A DNA stretch of 64,000 bases from Corynebacterium meitnerae (GTDB lineage: Bacteria > Actinomycetota > Actinomycetes > Mycobacteriales > Mycobacteriaceae). The notes under the pieces were generated by a model. That model was not told where the DNA came from, did not search any database, and saw only the letters and a program-made list of their open reading frames with translations. Where the stretch lies: NCBI RefSeq assembly GCF_027570075.1, contig NZ_JAKMUS010000003.1, positions 1-64,000 of the forward strand. The letters are read 5' to 3'. This document shows positions 28,010 through 36,689 of this stretch, piece by piece (position 1 is the stretch's first letter; each line of letters starts with the position of its first letter). The position numbers were made by a program, and so were the translations under genes.

Positions 28010-28200
28010 GGGCAGTTCAACTCTCCTCGTAGATTTGAGATTCATTCGCGGAGGTTCCGCAAATTAACGCCCCCAAGTGTAGCCTGTGATGATTTTTCAC
28101 CACCCATCCCCAGCGTTGTATCGCCGGAAGCTGGTTTCAAGGCTAAGCTTAGGAGCTTATCGACGTCTTCCCGCCCCCAAGAACCCAGTAGGTCGATTGC

Positions 28201-28638
28201 ATGTCCACGAACGCCCACTCCCACAGGCAGGCACCTGCCCCCAAGATTGGTGCGCGTAATACACGGCAGCGCGCCGCCGTCGTTGATGTTCTACAGAAGA
28301 TTGACCGGTTCGCCTCCGCGCAGTCCATCTACCAAGAGCTTCTGGACAGCGGACAGAAGGTCGGCCTGACCACGGTGTACCGCACGTTGCAGACCTTGGC
28401 AGAGATTGGTGCGGTGGATGCTCTCAATTCCGATACTGGTGAGACGCTCTACCGCCACTGCCTGAGCGACCGGCACCACCACCACCTCGTGTGCACCTCC
28501 TGCGGCCGCAGCGAGGAGATCGAAGGTGGGCCGGTGGAGCAATGGGCCAAGGACGTGGCCGCCAGCCATGGCTACACCTTGTCCGGCCATGACGCAGAGA
28601 TCTTCGGCATCTGCGGCAACTGTCAGAAACAATCCTAG
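28201..28638 (+). CDS. zur: Zinc uptake regulator, Fur family
   Basis: This 145-aa Fur-family repressor has a winged helix (NTRQRAAVVDVLQKIDRFASA, LTTVYRTLQTLAEIGAVD) followed by a metal site with HCLSDRHHHHLVCTSCGR and a C-terminal GICGNCQ pair, the two CxxC structural zinc motifs. The position beside glyS matches Zur/FurB of actinobacteria. In Corynebacterium glutamicum and Mycobacterium an ArsR-type gene precedes zur; none is present here. TAGGTC lies 6 nt before the ATG (probable leaderless). A CGTCGATAAGC word lies in the promoter region at 28155-28165. Confidence 0.93.
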   Translation: MSTNAHSHRQAPAPKIGARNTRQRAAVVDVLQKIDRFASAQSIYQELLDSGQKVGLTTVYRTLQTLAEIGAVDALNSDTGETLYRHCLSDRHHHHLVCTSCGRSEEIEGGPVEQWAKDVAASHGYTLSGHDAEIFGICGNCQKQS

Positions 28639-28668
28639 GAGGTCTAGGAGGCCTTTCAGACCTCCTAG
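28635..28668. terminator. Hairpin between zur and the ferritin-VIT gene
   Basis: CTAGGAGGTCT (28635-28645) pairs perfectly with AGACCTCCTAG (28658-28668). It overlaps the zur stop codon and ends 15 nt from the convergent gene, so it is likely a shared terminator. A third partial copy, CTAGGAGG (28644-28651), lies in the loop. Confidence 0.75.
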
Positions 28669-28682
28669 AGTCCAAGGATGCA

Positions 28683-29792
28683 CTAGCCGATCACGGTGCC
28701 GAAGAGCACGCCGAGCACGTATGTCACCCCGGCAGCGCCCAGACCGATGGCGAGCTGACGGAATGCTCGGACCGCTGGCTTCTTGCCGGACAGTAGACCC
28801 GTGATGCCACCGGTGATCAGCAACGCCATGGACACAAGCACGAGAGCGGCGATGGCACCCGGCCGTGGATCAAGCCCGAAGATGAACGGGATGATGGGGA
28901 TGAAAGCGCCGGCAGCGAAGCACACGAAGGACGCACTCGCGGCGGCCCATGCACCAGAGGCATCGCCGTCAGCTTCTTCTTCCCCGACTTCCAAACCGTC
29001 GTAGCGGTGGTGCTGGTGGCCCGTCATCATTGCCCAGAAAACGTTGTTGGCGTGAGTTTCAGCTTCCTCAGCGCTCATGCCGCGGGCGCGGTAGACCAAA
29101 GCGAGCTCGTTCTCATTCACGTCCAACTTGGGCAGTAGGTCGCGGGCTTCGGGGTCGGGCGTGGAAGCGTCGAGAAGCTCGGCCTGGCTTTTCACAGAGA
29201 TGTACTCCCCCGCCGCCATCGACAGCGCGCCGGCGAGCAAACCGGAAATACCGGTGAGCAGGATGTAATTCGAGGACACGCCCGAACCCATGACACCAAG
29301 GACAAGCGCGACGTTGGACACGAGGCCGTCGTTTGCGCCAAAGACCGCGGCGCGGAAGGAACCGGAGAGTTTCTCGCGGCCCTGCGTTGCCAGCGCGCGA
29401 ACGACTTCCGCGTGCATCGCTTCATCCGCAGTGATTTCATCGGATGCGTCAGCATCCTTCACGTAGGGCGAACGCTGCTCCGCCGTTTGCATCAACGCCA
29501 GCGCAAACACCGGGGAGAAATTCCGCGCCATAAACGACATGAAGCGGGTGTGCAGATCCGGTTTCAGCGGCATGCCCACTTCCGGGCCGAGCTTGTCGTG
29601 CCAGTACTTTTCGTGACGGGACTCGGCCTCCGCGATCTTCTCGAGGATCTCGCGCTCATCCCCCTCACGCTTCTTCGCCAACTCACGGTACGTGGCGGCT
29701 TCCGCGCGCTCATTGGCCAGGTACTGGCGCCATCTGCGGATTTGTTCGCGGGATGGGGCTGGTTGCCCTGCGCTGTCGTCCGTGACCGTCAC
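28683..29792 (-). CDS. Ferritin-like/VIT1 fusion membrane protein (MbfA type), metal exporter
   Basis: This 369-aa protein has an N-terminal rubrerythrin-like four-helix domain (about 15-145) with Glu/His ligands ([41 protein letters not shown]). It is fused to a CCC1/VIT1-type transporter (about 150-369: [50 protein letters not shown]). The family exports Fe2+ or Mn2+ and protects against peroxide. The GTG start overlaps the uppS stop (GTGA), so it is translated with uppS. It is convergent with zur, but no Zur box can be read with confidence. Confidence 0.9.
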   Translation of the reverse strand: MTVTDDSAGQPAPSREQIRRWRQYLANERAEAATYRELAKKREGDEREILEKIAEAESRHEKYWHDKLGPEVGMPLKPDLHTRFMSFMARNFSPVFALALMQTAEQRSPYVKDADASDEITADEAMHAEVVRALATQGREKLSGSFRAAVFGANDGLVSNVALVLGVMGSGVSSNYILLTGISGLLAGALSMAAGEYISVKSQAELLDASTPDPEARDLLPKLDVNENELALVYRARGMSAEEAETHANNVFWAMMTGHQHHRYDGLEVGEEEADGDASGAWAAASASFVCFAAGAFIPIIPFIFGLDPRPGAIAALVLVSMALLITGGITGLLSGKKPAVRAFRQLAIGLGAAGVTYVLGVLFGTVIG

Positions 29793-30541
29793 TTAGTTCC
29801 TCCGAATCTGCGGTCCCTCTGCGCGTACTCATAGATCGCGCCGTAGAGATCTGCCGCTGTGAAATCGGGGAAGAGTATATCCCTGTACACCATCTCTGCA
29901 TAGGCCGACTGCCACAGCAGAAAGTTCGAGGTGCGCTGCTCACCGGAGGGACGCAGGAACAAATCCACATCCGGCATATCCGGCTGGTACAACCACTTGC
30001 TCAGGCTGGTTTCCGTCAGGTCCCCGGGTTTTAGTTCGCCGCGGCGGGCGGCCTCCGCGATCGCACGGGTAGCATCCACCATTTCTGCGCGGCCACCGTA
30101 GTTGATGCACATGGCCAAGGTGAGGCCGGTGTTGTTCTTGGTCATCTCCTCGGCGATCTCCAGCTCCTTGATCACCGAACGCCACAGGCGCGGACGACGC
30201 CCCACCCACACGATGCGCACGTTCTTCGCGTGCAGCTGGTCGCGCTCCTCGCGCATCACCTCGCGGGAGAACCCCATGAGGAAGCGCACTTCCTCCGCAC
30301 TGCGGCGCCAGTTCTCCGTGGAGAACGTGTATGCCGAAAGCCACTCCACCCCGCCGAGCTCAATACAGGCGTCCACCATGTCCATGAGCACCTTCTCGCC
30401 CACACGGTGGCCCTCCGTGCGCGGCATGCCACGCTCTTGTGCCCACCGGCCATTACCGTCCATGACCAACGCAATGTGGCGCGGGATGAGCTCTTTCGGG
30501 ATGTCCTGCGGGGTAATCGAGTTCTGCGGGATAGAAGTCAC
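29789..30541 (-). CDS. uppS: cis-Prenyltransferase (decaprenyl/undecaprenyl diphosphate synthase)
   Basis: This 250-aa enzyme elongates isoprenyl diphosphate with isopentenyl units to make the C50/C55 carrier for peptidoglycan and arabinogalactan. The signature [13 protein letters not shown] near residue 23 has the catalytic Asp. [23 protein letters not shown] and [19 protein letters not shown] with [11 protein letters not shown] are the conserved regions III-V. It lies 7 nt after recO ends and overlaps the downstream transporter gene by 4 nt, so era-recO-uppS-mbfA forms one unit. Confidence 0.95.
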   Translation of the reverse strand: MTSIPQNSITPQDIPKELIPRHIALVMDGNGRWAQERGMPRTEGHRVGEKVLMDMVDACIELGGVEWLSAYTFSTENWRRSAEEVRFLMGFSREVMREERDQLHAKNVRIVWVGRRPRLWRSVIKELEIAEEMTKNNTGLTLAMCINYGGRAEMVDATRAIAEAARRGELKPGDLTETSLSKWLYQPDMPDVDLFLRPSGEQRTSNFLLWQSAYAEMVYRDILFPDFTAADLYGAIYEYAQRDRRFGGTK

Positions 30542-30548
30542 CGCTTCA

Positions 30549-31289
30549 TTATGCCTGCTCCATGATTTTGAGTGAGCTCACCGCGGACTCAAGGTGATAT
30601 TGCAGGTGCTGCGTGGTCAAACGGTGAACCTGCACGGCAGTTGTTTCCGTGAGACGTTCCTCCGCTGCGGCATAGTGGCCCTCGCTAAGAAGCCACATGA
30701 TGTGCAAAGTAGCTTCCTCCACCTCCCGCGACCCCGGTGGGCGGCAGCTAAAACAAGCAGCACCGCCGATCTGTGGGTGGAAAGCATGGTGCGGGCCAGG
30801 CCTGCCGCATTGGGCGCAGTTGAAAAGGCTCAGGCCCCAGCCGGCATGGGCCGTGGCCTGCAGGATGAAGGCATCCAGCACCAAGGTGGGATTGGTGGCG
30901 TCTTGGAGGAGGCGGAGGGAGTGGGAGATGTCGTCGAAAAGCAATCCATCCGCATAGCTCAACCTCTCCGCGGACTCCAGGATCGCGCACCCGGCGGTGT
31001 AACGATCAAAATCGTCGATGATCCCGCGGCCGTAATACGCGACGGTGTCTGCCTGCGTGATCGTAGCTAGGCCGCGGCCCTGATTGCGCGCGGGATAAAG
31101 CTGCACGTCGAGCTCCACGAACATCTGCACGCGCGAACCGAAACGGCTTTTTGCTTTGCGCACACCCTTGGCCACGGAACGCACGAGGCCATGGTTGCGG
31201 GTGAGCAGCACAACAACACGATCCGCCTCCCCAAAGTCGTACGTACGCACGACGAAGGCGCGATCGCGGAAGCTGGGCCGAGTTGCCAT
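30549..31289 (-). CDS. recO: DNA repair protein RecO
   Basis: RecO helps load RecA onto SSB-coated DNA in the RecFOR recombination pathway. The 246-aa protein has an N-terminal OB fold ([25 protein letters not shown]), a central helical domain and a four-Cys zinc finger, CAQCGRP ... CFSCRPPG (near 165-190). It begins 4 nt after era ends, in the conserved order era-recO-uppS. One CGTCGAAAAGC word lies in it at 30932-30942. Confidence 0.95.
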   Translation of the reverse strand: MATRPSFRDRAFVVRTYDFGEADRVVVLLTRNHGLVRSVAKGVRKAKSRFGSRVQMFVELDVQLYPARNQGRGLATITQADTVAYYGRGIIDDFDRYTAGCAILESAERLSYADGLLFDDISHSLRLLQDATNPTLVLDAFILQATAHAGWGLSLFNCAQCGRPGPHHAFHPQIGGAACFSCRPPGSREVEEATLHIMWLLSEGHYAAAEERLTETTAVQVHRLTTQHLQYHLESAVSSLKIMEQA

Positions 31290-31293
31290 GGTC

Positions 31294-32289
31294 CTAGAAG
31301 CCTAACCTGCCCAAGTGCTTGGGGTCAGACTGCCAGTTCTTCAGCACCTTGATGCGCAGATCCAGGTAAACATTGCGGCCGAGCAGCTCGATGATCTGCT
31401 TGCGCGCACGCTGGACGATTCCACTGAGACGACGCCCATCGCGGCCCTCAATGATCGTTTTCTGGCCTGGGCGCTCCAGGTAGATCACGGCGTAGATCTT
31501 GGCCCGGTCACCCTCAGTGAGGATCTCGTCTACCTGCACGGCAACGGAGTGCGGCAACTCATCGCGCAGACCCTTGAGGGCTTCCTCGCGGATGAGCTCG
31601 CTGATGCGCGTTTCCGTGTCCTCGTCCGTGACGTGATCCTCGGGGTAGAAACGGGGCCCTTCTGGCAGGTGCTTCGCCAGAACATCCACGAGAACGTCCA
31701 GCTGCACACCCTCCGTGGCGGACACCGGCACGACGTCGACATCTTCGCGGCCGGTGGCCTCCACCAGCAGCTCGTGCAGGCGCATCAACTGCTCGCCCAC
31801 CTGGTCTTTGCTGGCTCGGTCGAGCTTGGTCACGATGCCCACGATCGGCGCATTCGGCTTGGTCTTGCGCACCGCATCCAGAATCCAGCGGTCGCCCGGG
31901 CCGATCTTCTCATTGGCCGGCACCGTCAGGCCGATCACATCCACATCGGCAAAAGTGTCCTTGACTACCTCGTTGAGCCGCTCACCCAGCAGCGTGCGCG
32001 GACGGTGCAGGCCAGGCGTATCGACGAGCACAATCTGCGCATCCTCCCGATTCACAATCCCGCGAATCGGGTGGCGCGTCGTCTCCGGCTGATCCGCCAT
32101 AATGGCGATCTTCTCCCCCACCAGCGCATTCGTCAGCGTGGACTTACCCGTATTCGGGCGGCCCACAAAACTGACGAAGCCGGACCGGAAACCTTCCGGA
32201 ACATCGCCAAAGCCTGCTCCGCTTGTCGACGAGCCTGCGAAGGCATCCGCGGGGAGGTCATCTGGGAAGTCTGGGAAGGTATCGCTCAT
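31294..32289 (-). CDS. era: GTPase Era
   Basis: Era binds the 3' end of 16S rRNA and drives 30S subunit maturation. The 331-aa chain has an N-terminal extension of about 30 residues and then the G domain: G1 GRPNTGKSTLTN, the DTPG motif in VLVDTPGLHRPRTLLGERL and the NKxD variant TKLD (VGIVTKLDRAS). The C-terminal KH domain runs from about residue 230 (LPHSVAVQVDEILTE ... QKTIIEGRDGRRLSGI). TAGCAT lies 8 nt before the ATG, so it may be leaderless. In mycobacteria era follows the CBS membrane protein directly; here pdxY and an HNH unit lie between. Confidence 0.96.
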   Translation of the reverse strand: MSDTFPDFPDDLPADAFAGSSTSGAGFGDVPEGFRSGFVSFVGRPNTGKSTLTNALVGEKIAIMADQPETTRHPIRGIVNREDAQIVLVDTPGLHRPRTLLGERLNEVVKDTFADVDVIGLTVPANEKIGPGDRWILDAVRKTKPNAPIVGIVTKLDRASKDQVGEQLMRLHELLVEATGREDVDVVPVSATEGVQLDVLVDVLAKHLPEGPRFYPEDHVTDEDTETRISELIREEALKGLRDELPHSVAVQVDEILTEGDRAKIYAVIYLERPGQKTIIEGRDGRRLSGIVQRARKQIIELLGRNVYLDLRIKVLKNWQSDPKHLGRLGF

Positions 32290-32355
32290 GGTGTCCCATG
32301 CTACGGCCCCAACTGCCGGATATTGGTGTTGGGCGCGTGTGGGGTGGGGTGCGGT

Positions 32356-33237
32356 TTAGATTTCAGTGACTTCAAACTGCATCCGCGGGTTGGCGTATGC
32401 CTCCTGGGATTCCACCAGAAGCAGCTCCGGTGCGCCCGCGTTGTGGGTGTTCTCGATGAGATCGAAGACACTCGACGCCGTCTTAGCCAGTGCGTCCTTG
32501 GCGGCGGTAGATGCATCCGCGCCACCGATGGCCTCGATGTAGTGGCCAGTGAACAACGCGCACGCCACATCACCGGAACCGTTGCGCTTGAAAGCCAGGC
32601 GTGGGGTTTGCACCAGCCAACGGCCGTGGGAATCCACCACGAGCATCTCGATTGTGTCCTCCGGCTGGTCCGGACGGGTGACGGAGGTGACCAACACCGT
32701 GTCCGGCCCCATCGCGCGTGCAGCCTCGACGGCATCGAGCGTGGAATCCAGATCCGTTGCTTCCTTGCCGGTGAGGTAGCCGAGCTCGAACTGGTTGGGC
32801 GTGATGATGTCCGCAACCGGCACCACCTTGTCCCGCAGCAGCGGCGGGATGTTGTCCGACACGAAGCAGCCGGACTTGGCGTTGCCCATCACCGGGTCGC
32901 AGGCATACAGCGCGTTCGGGTTGAGCTCTTTGACGCGGGCGACGGTGTCCACAATGACATCCGCTATATCGTCCCCACCCTGGTAGCCAGACAGCACCGC
33001 ATCCACGCGTGCCAATGCACCGCGGTCCTCAATCCCCTGAACGATCTTGCGTACCTGCTCCGCCGGGATCATCGGACCTTCCCACGCGCCGTAGCCGGTG
33101 TGGTTGGAGAAGTTCACGGTGTATACCGGCCACACCTCATGGCCGATGCGCTGAAGAGGGAACACGGCAGCGGAGTTGCCCACGTGACCGTACGCCACGG
33201 CGGACTGGATGGAGAGGATATTTTTCATGCGCACCAT
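32356..33237 (-). CDS. pdxY: Pyridoxal kinase
   Basis: This 293-aa ribokinase-fold kinase phosphorylates pyridoxal to pyridoxal 5'-phosphate in the B6 salvage path. It has ILSIQSAVAYGHVGNSAAVFPLQ at the N-terminus (substrate pocket), DPVMGN, TPNQFELGYLTG and the anion-hole motif RNGSGDVACALFTGH near residue 220. GGAGGAG lies 5 nt before the ATG at 33237, which decides the start over 33228. Whether it is PdxY or PdxK type cannot be fixed by eye. It sits between the HNH unit and era. Confidence 0.9.
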   Translation of the reverse strand: MVRMKNILSIQSAVAYGHVGNSAAVFPLQRIGHEVWPVYTVNFSNHTGYGAWEGPMIPAEQVRKIVQGIEDRGALARVDAVLSGYQGGDDIADVIVDTVARVKELNPNALYACDPVMGNAKSGCFVSDNIPPLLRDKVVPVADIITPNQFELGYLTGKEATDLDSTLDAVEAARAMGPDTVLVTSVTRPDQPEDTIEMLVVDSHGRWLVQTPRLAFKRNGSGDVACALFTGHYIEAIGGADASTAAKDALAKTASSVFDLIENTHNAGAPELLLVESQEAYANPRMQFEVTEI

Positions 33238-33289
33238 TGTGCTCCTCCACTCTTGCGTGGTGCGCATTCACCCCCGGTTACTCGAGATC

Positions 33290-33361
33290 GGTTTGACTAT
33301 CGCGCCGAACAGCAATTCGCGACCTGGGTTTTTGTCGCGCACGGATCGCCATAGTCAAACC
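33290..33361. repeat. 11-bp inverted repeat flanking a 50-nt spacer
   Basis: GGTTTGACTAT (33290-33300) and ATAGTCAAACC (33351-33361) are perfect inverted copies between pdxY and the HNH gene, outside the duplicated unit. No gene lies between. It could be an operator for the pdxY promoter or an end of an old insertion. Confidence 0.45.
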
Positions 33362-33373
33362 TGGGCATGGCTA

Positions 33374-33394
33374 GTAGCCGGACTTGCCGGCTAC
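33374..33394 (-). terminator. Terminator hairpin of HNH copy 1
   Basis: GTAGCCGG (33374-33381) pairs with CCGGCTAC (33387-33394) over a 5-nt loop, 17 nt after the HNH stop. The second copy has a related stem with one A-C mismatch near 59064-59081. Confidence 0.6.
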
Positions 33395-33410
33395 TCGGTG
33401 AGGTGGTGGG

Positions 33411-34499
33411 TTACCTTCCGTAGAGGAGCGTCATCGCTCCGTAGGGGTGGACGGTGTTGGGCACCAGGTATCCGCGGGGTGATCTCCACATCGGGGCGCC
33501 GCGGATGTTCTCCACTCGGCCGTGGTGGGGTTTGGATGGGTCATCGTCGTTGGTGCGGTTGTGGTACCTGCACAGCATGGCCAGGTTGTTCATGTTGGTC
33601 AGCCCACCCTTGGACCAGGCTTTGATGTGGTGGACCTCGCAGTTATCCGCTGCGTGCCTACAGTCTGGTACCGGACAGGTGGGCATGGTGGCCCGGGCTA
33701 GGTCGCGCTGCTTCTGATTCGCGAAACGTTGCGTGTCATAGAGGTTGACGGGGCCTTCTTGTGGGTGGAACATCGCTACTTCTAAGACGTCCCCAAAGTT
33801 CTGGGCCAAAAACTCCGCACCAGTCATCGTAGTGCCGTCAGTCAGGCCCAGGATGACGTCGTCGCCGTCACCTTTCATGATTGTGATGTGCTCCTCCAAC
33901 GGGATAAGGACCAAGGGGCGCGGCACAGCAGGAGCAATACCGGAAGGAGCTTCACCCTCTTCGGGGCGCAGGCCAAGGATGGCCATGAGCTTCTCGTACA
34001 TTTGCGGGCCAGCAGGGCCGTCTTTGAGGTTTTGGCGTGTCGCGAATTCAATAGCTGCAGCGTCTTCTTCCAGTGCCATGATGGTCACAGGACGCCTCTT
34101 CTTATGCGAGCGGCCATACCGGACTGTGGGTTCCGGGGCAGGCTTGTCCACCTCAGGCACGATGTCCTTGGAGCGGCGCTTCAACGTGTCGTAATTGCCC
34201 GGTACGGACAGCAGGGCAAGGCGCAGGCGCCACTTCTCGGCGGGGTCCTTGATCCCAACGAGGCGACCCTCGATGTAGACCAACTGATCCATCGACTTCT
34301 GAGTCGAGCGTGCGACCGCAACAGCATTGGCTTGCTTACGGGTGAACTTCGTTTTGCCGTAGTAGGCCGTGTGGACTTTTACTAATTCGCGAACACGGGC
34401 AGGGCTGCAGCCAGCATCGAGGAGCACCCGGGCATCAAAGTCTGCCAGGGTCTCGATCGGGTTGGTGAAACCCGCCACCAGTGATCCGAATGCGTTCAT
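33411..34499 (-). CDS. DUF222/HNH endonuclease family protein (13E12-type), copy 1
   Basis: This 362-aa protein has an N-terminal DUF222-like helical region and a C-terminal HNH domain. Cys pairs CPVPDC and CRYHNRTN frame the HNH core CEVHHIKAWSKGGLTNMNN near residue 290. It is likely a nicking or homing-type nuclease, but its biological role is unknown. About 27 of 362 residues differ from copy 2 at 59101-60189, with no gaps; changes cluster around residues 60-90 and 190. TAGCGT lies 7 nt before the ATG at 34499, so I prefer this over GTG 34508. A DnaA-box-like hairpin lies about 50 bp upstream. Confidence 0.88.
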   Translation of the reverse strand: MNAFGSLVAGFTNPIETLADFDARVLLDAGCSPARVRELVKVHTAYYGKTKFTRKQANAVAVARSTQKSMDQLVYIEGRLVGIKDPAEKWRLRLALLSVPGNYDTLKRRSKDIVPEVDKPAPEPTVRYGRSHKKRRPVTIMALEEDAAAIEFATRQNLKDGPAGPQMYEKLMAILGLRPEEGEAPSGIAPAVPRPLVLIPLEEHITIMKGDGDDVILGLTDGTTMTGAEFLAQNFGDVLEVAMFHPQEGPVNLYDTQRFANQKQRDLARATMPTCPVPDCRHAADNCEVHHIKAWSKGGLTNMNNLAMLCRYHNRTNDDDPSKPHHGRVENIRGAPMWRSPRGYLVPNTVHPYGAMTLLYGR

Positions 34500-34550
34500 G
34501 CCATGCACGCTAAAACGAAAACCAAAAACGCGCAGCTAGGGCCCCAAAAT

Positions 34551-34581
34551 CCTGTGGATAACCCAAAAATCTATCCACAGG
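34551..34581. promoter_or_regulatory. DnaA-box-like hairpin upstream of HNH copy 1
   Basis: CCTGTGGATA (34551-34560) and TATCCACAGG (34572-34581) form a 10-bp inverted repeat. TGTGGATAA at 34553-34561 is the reverse complement of the consensus DnaA box TTATCCACA. The same structure is conserved upstream of HNH copy 2, which supports function. It could be a DnaA-responsive operator or a nuclease target. Confidence 0.6.
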
Positions 34582-34701
34582 GAGCGCACGCTAATGCCCG
34601 CGCAGGAAGCGGAGGACCAGCGGAAACAGGCCGGTTCCACAGAAACGCAAAAAAGTTTTAGACGCTTGCTCCGGAAGCAAACCGGCTACACGTGCACCCT
34701 G

Positions 34702-36114
34702 TTACTCGCTGGGGGCAGGACGGTAGGTGCGAGAGGAGCTGGGGTTGGTGAGTTCGGGGATGTCGTGGGTGGGGGCGTCGATAAGCGACTCTGGAACCTC
34801 GACGAGCACGGAGCGCACTTTGATGCGTCCGCGGCGATCGCGACCACCTTCGGCGGTGAAGCGAATGCCGCCGACTTCGACGTGGGAGCCGGGCAGCGGC
34901 ACGCGGCCCAGGCCGTAAGACAAAAGGCCCGCGACGGTTTCCACGTTGTCGGTGGTTTCGGAGTCGAATTCGAAGTCAAAGCCCTGCTCATCGGCGAAGT
35001 AGTCCACCAGATCATCCAGCGTCAGTCGGGCCTGAGCGCGGAAGAGGCGCGACTGCGGGGCACCCTCATCAGTGGCTTCCTGCTCGACTGGCTCAATCGG
35101 GGCTTCCTCATCGGCGTCATACTCATCGGCGATCTCGCCGACGATTTCCTCGAGGATGTCCTCCATGGTCATCAGCCCGGCGATGCCACCGTATTCATCC
35201 ACCAGGATGGCAATGTGGGTTTGGTCGCGCTGCATCTCCTGCAGCAAATCATCCAGCGGCTTGGAGTCGGGGACGTACATCGGCTCGCGCATGATCTCCG
35301 TGATGCGCACGCCGGTGCCGCCATCGGTGCGGTTGTAGGTCTTGGCCACCACGTCTTTGAGGTACGCGATTCCCAGCACGTCATCGACGCTCTCCCCGAT
35401 GACCGGGACGCGGGAGTGCCCGGAGCGAATCATCAGGTTCGCGGCCTGGCCGGCGGATTTTTCCTGTTCGATCCAGACCATCTCCGGGCGCGGCACCATC
35501 ACTTGGCGGGCCTGCGTATCGGCCAGGTCGAAGATGTTTTGGATCATGCGGCGCTCCGTGGTTTCCACCACGCCCTGCTCCTGGGCAATGTCCACCGCTT
35601 CGCGCAGTTCCACGTCGGTGGCGTAGGGGTTTTCTAGGTCCTCCTCGCCTGGCGTGACCAGGTTGCTGGCCCGGATGATCAGGCGCGACAGCGGCCCAAG
35701 CACAACGTATACAACGGTGAGGATCTGGGCGGCTCGCAGGGAAATGGTGTACGGGTTCAGCTTGCCGGCCCGGCGCGCGTTGATGCCAATGACACTGAAG
35801 CGCAAAAGCGCCACCGCCAGGATCGCGGCGGTGATCGCCCACACGCGGGATTCAATGAGCTCAAGCGCGGTGAGCAGCGCGAAGACGGCCGCCAGGGTGT
35901 CCAGCACCATCTGCACGAGAGCGAGCATGCTCAGGTGGTTCGTCTTCGAATCCACCACGCGCAGCAAGGCGCGCGCACCACTGACTTCGTCCTTGACCAT
36001 CGCTTCCACGCGCGCCTTGGAGATAGGCGCGAGCGCGGACTCGATCATCTTGATCACGCCCGCCGCCACCAAGGAGACGAAGGCTACGAGCAGGTAGATA
36101 CCCCACAAAGTCAC
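34702..36114 (-). CDS. CorC/HlyC-type membrane protein with CNNM, CBS and transporter-associated domains
   Basis: This 470-aa protein has an N-terminal DUF21/CNNM membrane domain with about four helices (residues 1-150). A paired CBS region follows (about 200-330: VMVPRPEMVWIEQEKSAG, IAILVDEYGGIAGLMTMEDILEEIVGEI), then the CorC_HlyC domain to about 445. The family transports or senses Mg2+ or similar ions; calling it haemolysin is historical. The GTG start at 36114 lies 5 nt after ybeY ends, so it is coupled. It ends the hrcA cluster; the HNH unit lies beyond. Confidence 0.92.
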   Translation of the reverse strand: MTLWGIYLLVAFVSLVAAGVIKMIESALAPISKARVEAMVKDEVSGARALLRVVDSKTNHLSMLALVQMVLDTLAAVFALLTALELIESRVWAITAAILAVALLRFSVIGINARRAGKLNPYTISLRAAQILTVVYVVLGPLSRLIIRASNLVTPGEEDLENPYATDVELREAVDIAQEQGVVETTERRMIQNIFDLADTQARQVMVPRPEMVWIEQEKSAGQAANLMIRSGHSRVPVIGESVDDVLGIAYLKDVVAKTYNRTDGGTGVRITEIMREPMYVPDSKPLDDLLQEMQRDQTHIAILVDEYGGIAGLMTMEDILEEIVGEIADEYDADEEAPIEPVEQEATDEGAPQSRLFRAQARLTLDDLVDYFADEQGFDFEFDSETTDNVETVAGLLSYGLGRVPLPGSHVEVGGIRFTAEGGRDRRGRIKVRSVLVEVPESLIDAPTHDIPELTNPSSSRTYRPAPSE

Positions 36115-36119
36115 AGTGC

Positions 36120-36689
36120 TTACTCGCCCCGCTTTTCGACGATCCCGTCCAGCTCCGCCCTATCCGCCGCCGACGGGAACGCGTGCTTACCTTCCGGCTT
36201 TGGCTGGTAGGTGATGCCGCGGGCGTCAAGGTCGTCGTACCAATCCGCCAGGATCTCGTTCTGCAGTGCGAACATCTCGCGCTCATCGGCCGGGGTGGCG
36301 TGGTCATAGCCCAGCAGGTGCAAGCACCCGTGGACGGTCAGCAGTGCCATCTCGTGGCCGAGCGGGTGACCGGCGGCGTCCGCCTGCTTCCGGTCATACT
36401 CCGGACACAAGATGATGTCGCCCAGCATCGCCGGGCCTGGTGCGGGCGCATCCGGGCGGCCGGAACCTGGGGTGAGCTCATCCATGGGGAAGCTCATCAC
36501 ATCGGTTGGGCCGGGCAGGTCCATCCACCGCATGTGTAGGTCCGCCATGGTTGGGGTGTCCACGCACGTGATGGTCAGATCCGTATCCGGGTGAACGTCC
36601 ATGGCGCGCAGCGCGAAGGAGGCAACGTCAACGAGCATTTCTTCGTTGACGTCCGTCTCCCCGGACTCGTTCAGAACTTCGATGCTCAT
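36120..36689 (-). CDS. ybeY: Endoribonuclease YbeY (16S rRNA 3' maturation)
   Basis: This 189-aa metalloenzyme matures the 3' end of 16S rRNA and takes part in 70S quality control. The zinc motif H-G-x-L-H-L-x-G-Y-D-H is present as [11 protein letters not shown] near residue 128. The central DVMSFPMDE loop is typical. The C-terminal tail (about 35 aa beyond the core) is longer than in E. coli (155 aa total). Its ATG overlaps the phoH stop by 4 nt. Confidence 0.95.
   Translation of the reverse strand: MSIEVLNESGETDVNEEMLVDVASFALRAMDVHPDTDLTITCVDTPTMADLHMRWMDLPGPTDVMSFPMDELTPGSGRPDAPAPGPAMLGDIILCPEYDRKQADAAGHPLGHEMALLTVHGCLHLLGYDHATPADEREMFALQNEILADWYDDLDARGITYQPKPEGKHAFPSAADRAELDGIVEKRGE

Larger units (their letters stand above)
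33363..34655 (-). repeat. Duplicated 13E12-type unit, copy 1
   Basis: A segment of about 1.3 kb, including the HNH gene, its downstream hairpin and roughly 150 bp upstream, is repeated in the same orientation at about 59053-60358. Homology starts near the GGCATG before the terminator and ends near a conserved CAAAAAAGTT block. The boundaries are approximate. The layout recalls the REP13E12 repeats of mycobacteria. Confidence 0.7.

Noticed and set aside
26081..28369. Plus-strand open frame of 762 codons opposite glyS
   Set aside because: glyS is clear on the minus strand. The antisense frame shows no recognisable domains.
31315..33354. Plus-strand open frame of 679 codons opposite era and pdxY
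   Set aside because: Both minus-strand genes have strong family motifs, and the long antisense frame is expected from GC-rich third positions.
34551..34581. The DnaA-box hairpin as a replication origin
   Set aside because: There is no dnaA, dnaN or cluster of boxes nearby, only one or two boxes per locus in a promoter region.
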